15,786 nucleotides of DNA from Acidobacteriota bacterium. GTDB taxonomy: Bacteria; Acidobacteriota; Terriglobia; Terriglobales; Acidobacteriaceae. The translations under genes were made by a program, and so were the position numbers. The notes beneath the pieces are model-generated. The model was not told where the DNA came from, made no database searches, and saw only the letters and a program-made list of their open reading frames with translations. Below, piece by piece: positions 6,637 to 13,289 of the stretch (positions are counted from its first letter, which is position 1; the number at the start of each line of letters is the position of its first letter). The stretch spans positions 1 through 15,786 of the forward strand of contig JAJYCQ010000039.1 in the NCBI GenBank assembly GCA_021778315.1, in the 5' to 3' direction.

Positions 6637-9024
6637 ATGAAGCCCAATCGGCGCGAGTTTGTGTTTGGAGCGGCAGCAGTGGTGGCGGCGAGTGCCGCGC
6701 GGTCTCCGGCGAAAGCGGCAGGCCCAACGCGGTTGCCGGCTTCGGCGAGGCCACTGCCCTTGACCGCGGTGCGCCTGAAGCCGTCGGACTATGCGACTGC
6801 GGTTGAAGTCAACCGGACGTTCCTGTTGAGTCTCAGCGCAGACCGGCTGCTCCATAACTTTATGCTGTACGCTGGCCTTCCTCCGAAGGCGCCGATCTAC
6901 GGTGGCTGGGAGAGCGACACGATCGCAGGGCACACCCTGGGGCATTACCTGACGGCGCTGGTAAGGATGTATGAGCAGACCGGTGACACGGCGTGCAGGG
7001 AACGTGCGGACTACATTGTGGCGGAGTTGGAGCGCGCTCAGGCTGCGCGCGGCAATGGGTATGTAGGTGGATTGGGGCGGAAGAAGAAGGACGGCACGAT
7101 CGTCGATGGAGAAGAGATTTTTCCGGAGGTGATGCGCGGAGAGATTCATTCGGGCGGGTTTGATCTCAATGGGTCGTGGTCGCCGCTTTACACGGTACAT
7201 AAGCTGATGGCCGGGCTTCTCGATGTACATGCGGCGTGGGGCAATCCTGCTGCACTGAAAGTGGAAGTTGGACTGGCGGAATATTTTGCGCGTGTCTTTG
7301 GCGCACTGAGCGAAGCGCAGATGCAGCAGGTGTTGAACACCGAGTACGGCGGGCTGAATGAGAGCTTTGCGGAGTTGTCCTCGCAGACTGGGGACAAGCG
7401 CTGGCTCGAGCTCGCGCAACGTATCTATGACCACAAGGTGCTGGACCCGCTGGTAGCTGGCCAGGACAAGCTGGCTAATTTTCACGCGAATACGCAAATT
7501 CCAAAGATCATTGGTCTGGCTCGTATTCATGAGCTTAGCGAGAAGCCTGAACCGGCTGATGCGGCAAACTTCTTTTGGACTACAGTGACTGAGCATCACA
7601 GCTATGTGATTGGTGGCAACGCGGACCGCGAGTACTTTACGGCACCGGACACGACCGCGCAGCACATCACGGAGCAGACGTGTGAGCATTGCAATACCTA
7701 CAACATGTTGAAGCTAACGCGGCACCTTTACGGATGGAAGCCCGACGCTGCGTACTTCGACTACTACGAACGCGCACACCTGAATCATGTGATGGCGGCG
7801 CAGAATCCGGCGACGGGTGGCTTTACGTACATGACCCCGCTGATGTCGGGGGCGCATCGCGGTTACTCCGAAGCGAAGGAGGATGGATTCTGGTGCTGCA
7901 TTGGGACGGGGATGGAGAGTCATTCCAAGCATGGCGAATCGATCTTCTGGGAGGGAGATGGAACGTTGCTTGTGAATCTTTATATCCCTGCAGAAGCGAC
8001 ATGGGCGGCGCGAGGCGCAAAGGTTGTGCTGGATACGAAGTATCCGATGCAGAAGGAGGCTCACCTTACGCTGGCGAGTCTTCGCCGGCCTGGAAGATTT
8101 GCGATTGCGCTGCGTATTCCCGGGTGGGCGAAGGGCGATGTAACAGTCGCGGTGAATGGTAAGCCGATTACACCGGTGCTTAGCCGAGGCTACGCGATTG
8201 TGGAGCGTCGGTGGAGAGATGGGGATGTTGTCACCGTTGAACTGCCGCTGGAGTTGCGTATCGAGTCAGCTCCCGGGGATGCGAATACGATCGCGATTGT
8301 GCGGGGGCCGATGGTGATGGCGGGGGATCTCGGAGATGCGAAAGAGAAGTGGGACAGCCCCGATCCGGCGATGGTGGGGGAGGACCTTCTTGGCGGATTC
8401 AAACAGATGCCACATGTCGAGCGGGTGGCGTATAAAACCGAGGGCGTGGTGCGGCCAGCGAATCTTACCTTCGTTCCGTTTTACAGCCAGTATGAGCGGC
8501 GGAGCGCGGTTTATTTCAAGCGGTTCAGCGACGAGCAGTGGAAGGTGGAAGAGGCTTCATTTCTTGCGGAGCAGGCGCGGTTGCGTGATATCGCAGCGCG
8601 TTCGGTGGACGTGATGCATTTGGGAGAGATGCAACCGGAGCGCGATCACAATCTGACTTCGGAGATATCGTATCCGGTGGAGTATCGCGGACGACAGGGG
8701 AGGGATGCTCGATCGGGCGGCTACTTTGAGTTTTCGATGAAGACGAAGCCCGGGCATCTGGTCTTGATGGCGACGTATTGGGGCGATGAACGGGGGCAGG
8801 AGTTCGACATCCTGATCGACAATGTGATGCTCGCATCGCAACATTTGAAGAACGATAAGCCGGGCAAATTCTTCGATGTGGAGTATCCGCTGCCGGAGGC
8901 GTTGACGAAGGGCAAGGAGAGCATTCGGGTACGCTTTGTGCCTCACAATCGGTCTACTGCGGGACCTGTATTTGGAGTGACGCTGTTCACAGAAAAGCCT
9001 GCTGCTGTGGAAGCGAGTTCATAG
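6637..9024 (+). CDS. Tat-exported DUF1680 glycoside hydrolase, GH127/GH146-type beta-L-arabinofuranosidase
   Basis: The protein has 795 residues. The Tat signal is at the extreme N-terminus (PNRREFVFGAA, 3-13). The catalytic toroid spans about 50-440. Its zinc/nucleophile elements are TCEHC (C349, E350, C352) and FWCCIGTG (C420, C421), at nearly the same positions as in the characterised GH127 enzyme HypBA1. The EAVGH acid/base segment of the - strand paralogue is replaced here by HANTQIPKIIG, showing that this is a distinct branch. A beta domain follows (about 440-545). After it come regions resembling DUF4986 (about 550-635) and the C-terminal DUF6805 (about 655-785), the layout usual for GH146-like enzymes. 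The predicted product is L-arabinose released from beta-arabinofuranosides such as pectic side chains or extensin glycans. It is transcribed away from the other DUF1680 gene and is followed after 160 nt by a GH31 gene on the same strand, probably in one operon. The linkage specificity is open. Confidence 0.93.
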   Translation: MKPNRREFVFGAAAVVAASAARSPAKAAGPTRLPASARPLPLTAVRLKPSDYATAVEVNRTFLLSLSADRLLHNFMLYAGLPPKAPIYGGWESDTIAGHTLGHYLTALVRMYEQTGDTACRERADYIVAELERAQAARGNGYVGGLGRKKKDGTIVDGEEIFPEVMRGEIHSGGFDLNGSWSPLYTVHKLMAGLLDVHAAWGNPAALKVEVGLAEYFARVFGALSEAQMQQVLNTEYGGLNESFAELSSQTGDKRWLELAQRIYDHKVLDPLVAGQDKLANFHANTQIPKIIGLARIHELSEKPEPADAANFFWTTVTEHHSYVIGGNADREYFTAPDTTAQHITEQTCEHCNTYNMLKLTRHLYGWKPDAAYFDYYERAHLNHVMAAQNPATGGFTYMTPLMSGAHRGYSEAKEDGFWCCIGTGMESHSKHGESIFWEGDGTLLVNLYIPAEATWAARGAKVVLDTKYPMQKEAHLTLASLRRPGRFAIALRIPGWAKGDVTVAVNGKPITPVLSRGYAIVERRWRDGDVVTVELPLELRIESAPGDANTIAIVRGPMVMAGDLGDAKEKWDSPDPAMVGEDLLGGFKQMPHVERVAYKTEGVVRPANLTFVPFYSQYERRSAVYFKRFSDEQWKVEEASFLAEQARLRDIAARSVDVMHLGEMQPERDHNLTSEISYPVEYRGRQGRDARSGGYFEFSMKTKPGHLVLMATYWGDERGQEFDILIDNVMLASQHLKNDKPGKFFDVEYPLPEALTKGKESIRVRFVPHNRSTAGPVFGVTLFTEKPAAVEASS

Positions 9025-9172
9025 AAGCGGTTTGTCGGATACGAGTCCTGGGGTTGCTGCGATTTTGCGCTCCGGGAGTCGCTGCAGGTTTCTTCAGGTG
9101 GGGTCACTGTTGTGCCTGCTGACTGAAACAGGGGCAGCCTGGTGGGAGCCAAGGATGAAGAGAACTACATAC

Positions 9173-9177
9173 GAGGA
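9173..9177 (+). promoter_or_regulatory. Ribosome binding site supporting the start at 9185
   Basis: GAGGA precedes the ATG at 9185 by 7 nt. A competing ATG at 9155 has GGGAG (9144-9148) 6 nt upstream and would add ten residues to the n-region of the Tat signal. I prefer 9185 because it gives the usual short n-region, but the choice is not certain. Confidence 0.55.
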
Positions 9178-9184
9178 CCTCTGC

Positions 9185-11449
9185 ATGCGAAAAGACATAT
9201 CACGGCGGCAACTTCTCTCAACAGCTGGTCTAAGCGCGGCAGGCGTTTTTCTTTCACAACACGTGGCACTTGGCGAAGGGGCTATTTCCGATTCGGAGAC
9301 GAGCCCGAGTGAAGACGTCAACGCGTCGCAGATACGCACCGGACCTGCAGGGATGAACGTGACGATCTTCGCGGTCAACTCGCGGACCTTGCGCATCACG
9401 GTCGCGGCAATCGACGAGACGGTGGATACCTACTATGACGATGGCAGCCTTGTGCCGCGGAGATATTCTGTGGCGCTTCATCAACAACGTGCGGACTTGC
9501 CTGTGGAGCCTGCGGACAAAAAATGGGGCGAGCACATGCTGCGTGTAGAGACGAATCCTTTGCGGGTTAGTATCTCGCACGCGCAGCGTGGGGTGATTCA
9601 GACGGTAGAGTTTCATCCTGACAAGAATCAGGTGCTGTTCGATTATGGAGGGGCAGCGGTCTATGGACTTGGACCAGGCACCCATCCACTGGACCGTCGA
9701 GGAACCAAGGATTTCATGCGGAATGGAGCGGGAGATGACTTGCGAATCTTCGGCGCGCGGAATCCAATCCCATGGCTGATGGGTAAAGGGTGGGGGCTTT
9801 ATTTCCATTTGCCTACGGGCCAGTTTGATCTTTCTGGTGAAGCGGGAGTGTGGCATCCCAGCGATGTTGCCCGTGCACAGGACATCTTCCTGATGGTCGG
9901 CGAATCGTCTGCGGAGTTGTTGCGCGAGTATGCAGAGTTGACGGGGTATCCTCACCTGCCGGCTCGTTGGGCGTTTGGATTTCAACAGTCACACCGGACA
10001 CTCGAGAGTCGTCAGCAGATTCTGGAGGAAGCCCGGACATTTCGGGACAAGCGGCTGCCCTGTGATGCTGTGATTTATCTGGGGACTGGGTTTTGCCCAT
10101 CCGGCTGGAACACTGGACATGGTTCGTTTGTGTTCAACGAAAAGGTATTCCCGGACCCGGAGGAGATCGTACGAGAGTTTCATGCGTTGCATTTCAATGT
10201 GATTCTTCATGTGGTGAATCCTCCTGAGACACTGCATGGTTCTGTAAGCGATGCTGGCACGGCAGCGGCGATCAGCGGGGACGCGGCGAATTATTGGGCG
10301 CAACATGAACCATTTGTGCGGATGGGGATAGACGGTTGGTGGCCGGATGAAGGGGATGTTCTGCCGACTCCGTCGCGATTGGTTCGTAATCGGATGTATT
10401 GGGAGGGCGGTCGTAAGACGAGACCGGACCGACGGCCCTTTGCTTTGCACCGGAACTGTTACGCGGGGATTCAGCGTTGGGGATGGGTGTGGTCGGGGGA
10501 CACGAACTCTACGTGGGCAACGCTGGGGACACAGATTATGGAGGGCATTAATGCGGGTCTCAATGGAGTCCCTTACTGGGGTACGGATATCGGGGGATTC
10601 GTCCCAACGCCGGAGTTCACGGCTGAGCTGTTTGTGCGGTGGTTTCAGTTTGGTGCATTTTGTCCGTCGTTCCGGTGCCATGGGCGCACGTGGCAACTGC
10701 GTCGTCCGTGGGGATGGGATACGGGAAGCTATGGGCCATCCGAGATGGGACCGAACGCGACACTGTTCTTGCCGCATGGCGATGACCTGCACAACGCAGC
10801 CGTCGAATCGATATGCCGTAAATTCCTTGAGACCCGCTATCGACTGCTGCCTTATATTTATTCGGCTGCGTACGAGACACACTGCACGGGTTTGCCGATC
10901 ATTCGAAGTCTGGGGTTGAGATTTCCGGAGGATGAAAAGGCATGGGCTACGGTCGATGCTTATCTCTTTGGACCTGGTCTGCTGGTTGCGCCGATCTACG
11001 AACGCGGTGCAACAAGACGCACGTTAGATTTGCCCGTTGGTCTTTGGTGGGATTTTTGGACGAAGCAGCAGATCGAAGGTGGACGTAACGTGACGCTCAC
11101 TGCTGCACTGGATTCGCTGCCGGTATTGGTAAAGGCGGGAGCCATTGTGCCGACTGGACCGGTGAAGCAATATGCGGAGGAACCGACGACGGATCCTGTG
11201 ACGCTCACGGTGTATCCGGGAGACGATGGGGACTTCACGTTTTACGACGACGATGGGATAAGCTTCGCCTATGAGCGCGACGACTTCGAACAGATCGCGA
11301 TGCATTGGAACAATGCATCGCGACGGCTTACGTTGCATCTTGGGAAGGGCCTTCGCAAAAAAACGCGAAGTTTCAAGGTGCAACTGGCGGGTGGGAAAGA
11401 AAGGATGATCGAAGTTGGGGCGCAGCCTGTCGATGTGACACTGGATTAG
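9185..11449 (+). CDS. Tat-exported GH31 family glycoside hydrolase (alpha-glycosidase)
   Basis: The protein has 754 residues. Residues 1-30 form a Tat signal (SRRQLLSTAGLSAAG). A beta-sandwich N-domain (about 55-250) precedes the TIM barrel (about 255-570), and beta domains follow to the end. The GH31 hallmarks are clear: GIDGWWPDEGD with D388 as expected nucleophile, WSGDTNSTW with D439 as expected acid/base, YWGTDIGGF (464-472), and RWFQFGAFCP-x3-RCHG (485-500). The family hydrolyses alpha-xylosides, alpha-glucosides or alpha-galactosides with retention. The WPDEGD variant and the long PWGWDTG insert (508-514) do not let me pick the substrate. It lies 160 nt after the DUF1680 gene with no terminator or clear promoter between them, so co-transcription is likely, and the two enzymes may act on one branched plant glycan. 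Its stop lies 23 nt from the stop of the facing allophanate hydrolase gene. Confidence 0.93.
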   Translation: MRKDISRRQLLSTAGLSAAGVFLSQHVALGEGAISDSETSPSEDVNASQIRTGPAGMNVTIFAVNSRTLRITVAAIDETVDTYYDDGSLVPRRYSVALHQQRADLPVEPADKKWGEHMLRVETNPLRVSISHAQRGVIQTVEFHPDKNQVLFDYGGAAVYGLGPGTHPLDRRGTKDFMRNGAGDDLRIFGARNPIPWLMGKGWGLYFHLPTGQFDLSGEAGVWHPSDVARAQDIFLMVGESSAELLREYAELTGYPHLPARWAFGFQQSHRTLESRQQILEEARTFRDKRLPCDAVIYLGTGFCPSGWNTGHGSFVFNEKVFPDPEEIVREFHALHFNVILHVVNPPETLHGSVSDAGTAAAISGDAANYWAQHEPFVRMGIDGWWPDEGDVLPTPSRLVRNRMYWEGGRKTRPDRRPFALHRNCYAGIQRWGWVWSGDTNSTWATLGTQIMEGINAGLNGVPYWGTDIGGFVPTPEFTAELFVRWFQFGAFCPSFRCHGRTWQLRRPWGWDTGSYGPSEMGPNATLFLPHGDDLHNAAVESICRKFLETRYRLLPYIYSAAYETHCTGLPIIRSLGLRFPEDEKAWATVDAYLFGPGLLVAPIYERGATRRTLDLPVGLWWDFWTKQQIEGGRNVTLTAALDSLPVLVKAGAIVPTGPVKQYAEEPTTDPVTLTVYPGDDGDFTFYDDDGISFAYERDDFEQIAMHWNNASRRLTLHLGKGLRKKTRSFKVQLAGGKERMIEVGAQPVDVTLD

Positions 11450-11472
11450 GGGAACTGCTTTGACGGAGGCTG

Positions 11473-13281
11473 TTACTTCAGGGATTGGAGGTAGTTGCGC
11501 CAGCCACCGAAGTGGGTGATTTCGGTGGCGTCTTTGATTCCGAAGGGTTCGGCCAGGAAGCCTTTGACCTGGGAGCCGTCTTCGAGGCGGAGGGTGCCGA
11601 TGCAGAGGGGTGGGGGGACTCCTTCGACGAAGCTGCCGACGGTGTCTTCGGGGAGGGCCCAGAGTTCGAGCTCGATGCCGGGGCCTTCGTACCCGGGGAT
11701 GTGGACGAGGCCGGGCTTGGGGGGGAGGGTGCCCTTGAGGGCGTAGAACTTGTAGTCGGGATGGGTGCGGCAGGTGCGGACGAGGCGGCCTCCTCGCTGG
11801 GTGAGCTGCCAGTTGAGAGGCTGGCCGGAGAGATGAGCTCCTACGACCGCCATGAGGAGGCAACCTGCGGGTGGAATGGCTGGGGCGAGGAGCTTGGTGT
11901 CGGAGAGCTTGCGGGTGCTGCCGCCGAGGGTGGTGGAGGTGGCGCGGTGGAGGCGGTCGGCGAGGGTGAGGAGACCGGCGTCGTGGAAGGCGGGCGCGAT
12001 AAGGCTGACGCCGAAGGGAAGGCCGTCGGGACAGAGCCCGGCGGGGACCGCGATGGCGGCGAGGTCGAGGAGGTTGACGAAATTGGTGTAGGTGCCGAGG
12101 TTGCTGTTGAGCTCGATGGGATTGGCGGCGACTTCGGCGAGGGTGTAGGTGCGGGGGGCGGTGGGGAGGACCATGAGGTCGATGGTCTGCCAGATGGGAG
12201 TGGTTTGGGCGCGGAGCTCTTCGAGCTTGTAGGCAGAGTTGAAGGCGTCGACTGCGGAGTAGTTGGTGGCGCCGGAGATGATCTTTGCTACGGTGGGATC
12301 AATGTCGTCGTTGTGCTGCTGGATGAAGGGGGCGATGGCGGCGTAGCGCTCGGCGACCCAGGGACCTTTGTAGAGGAGTTGAGCGGCGGCCAGAAATGGA
12401 GCGAGGTCGAATTCGATGGGCTCGCCGCCGAGGGAGATGAGTTTGTCGACGGCAGACTGGAAGAGGGCGGGGTTGTGGGTGTCGCCGAAGAAGTTGAGGG
12501 TGGAGGGGGAGGGGACTCCGAACCGGAAGGTGGTGGCGGCAGACCACGGAGTGGCTTGTTCGCCGATGGCAGGGACGCGGGAGTAAGGGTCGTGATCGTC
12601 GAAGGCGCGGGCGGCAGTGAAGACCAGCGAGGCGTCGAGGGAGGTTTCGGCGAAGACGGAGACGCAGTCGAGGGTGCGGCAGGCATGGATGACGCCGTGG
12701 GTGCTGAGGAGACCGCGGGTCGGCTTGAGGCCGATGAGGTTGTTGAACATGGCGGGGACGCGACCGGAGCCTGCGGTGTCGGTGCCGAGCGCGAAGGTGA
12801 CGAGGCCGCTGGCGACGGCTACTGCGGAGCCGGAGCTGGAGCCGCCGGAGATGGTCGCGGAGTTGAAGACGCTGGAGGGAGCACCGTAGGGGCTGCGCGT
12901 GCCGACGAGTCCGGTGGCGAACTGGTCCATGTTGGTCTTGCCGATGAGGATGGCTCCAGCGGCTTCGAGGCGGGTGACGACGGTGGCGGATTCCGTGGGC
13001 GTGAAGGCGTAGGCGGGGCAGCCGGCGGTGGTGGGGAGGCCGGCGACGTCCATGTTGTCCTTGACGGCGAAGGGGATGCCGAAGAGAGGGAGCTTGGCGC
13101 GGTCGGCGGGGGCAAGGGCGTCGAGCTGGGCTGCGCGTTGAAGGGCCTGGTCGGTGGGGACGAGGGAGATCCAGACGGGGTGAAGGCCTTCGGCTGCGAT
13201 GCGGGCGTGGATGTCCGCGACGACGGAGGAGAGGGTGGATTTGCCGGAGGCGTAGGCCTGTTGAAGCGAGGTGATGTCCAT
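11473..13281 (-). CDS. atzF: Allophanate hydrolase (AtzF)
   Basis: The protein has 602 residues, the usual size for AtzF. The amidase-signature domain occupies about 1-430 with the Ser-cisSer-Lys triad: K74 (FAVKDN), S148 in GGSSSGS, and S172 in GTDTAGSGRVP. The spacings of 74 and 24 residues match the family. The C-terminal domain (about 455-602; AVVGAHLSGQPLNWQL, then YALKGTLPPKPGL and PGYEGPGIELELW) is the allophanate-specific one. The cytoplasmic enzyme hydrolyses allophanate (urea-1-carboxylate), giving ammonia and CO2 as the second step of the ATP-dependent urea amidolyase route. Its ATG lies 6 nt after the stop of the urea carboxylase gene, and the ribosome binding sequence AGGA overlaps that stop, implying translational coupling. 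Two partly overlapping open frames opposite it are codon-usage shadows. Confidence 0.96.
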   Translation of the reverse strand: MDITSLQQAYASGKSTLSSVVADIHARIAAEGLHPVWISLVPTDQALQRAAQLDALAPADRAKLPLFGIPFAVKDNMDVAGLPTTAGCPAYAFTPTESATVVTRLEAAGAILIGKTNMDQFATGLVGTRSPYGAPSSVFNSATISGGSSSGSAVAVASGLVTFALGTDTAGSGRVPAMFNNLIGLKPTRGLLSTHGVIHACRTLDCVSVFAETSLDASLVFTAARAFDDHDPYSRVPAIGEQATPWSAATTFRFGVPSPSTLNFFGDTHNPALFQSAVDKLISLGGEPIEFDLAPFLAAAQLLYKGPWVAERYAAIAPFIQQHNDDIDPTVAKIISGATNYSAVDAFNSAYKLEELRAQTTPIWQTIDLMVLPTAPRTYTLAEVAANPIELNSNLGTYTNFVNLLDLAAIAVPAGLCPDGLPFGVSLIAPAFHDAGLLTLADRLHRATSTTLGGSTRKLSDTKLLAPAIPPAGCLLMAVVGAHLSGQPLNWQLTQRGGRLVRTCRTHPDYKFYALKGTLPPKPGLVHIPGYEGPGIELELWALPEDTVGSFVEGVPPPLCIGTLRLEDGSQVKGFLAEPFGIKDATEITHFGGWRNYLQSLK

Positions 13282-13285
13282 GGTT

Positions 13286-13289
13286 TCCT
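13286..13289 (-). promoter_or_regulatory. Ribosome binding site of atzF overlapping the upstream stop codon
   Basis: On the - strand the junction reads CTTAGGAAACCATGG. The TAG stop of the carboxylase (13290-13288) shares its AG with the AGGA of the next gene, and the ATG follows after 4 nt. Terminating ribosomes would cover this site, so the two proteins are probably made in step. Confidence 0.65.

Noticed and set aside
6631..7689. - strand open frame (352 codons) opposite the DUF1680 gene
   Set aside because: The sequence is Arg-rich without domain features and lies across the Tat signal and catalytic region of a certain gene.
9025..9184. Possible separate promoter or N-terminal extension of the GH31 gene
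   Set aside because: The frame is open back to 9032, but the extension from a TTG there would put the twin-arginine motif about 57 residues inside, and no -35/-10 pair stands out in the gap.
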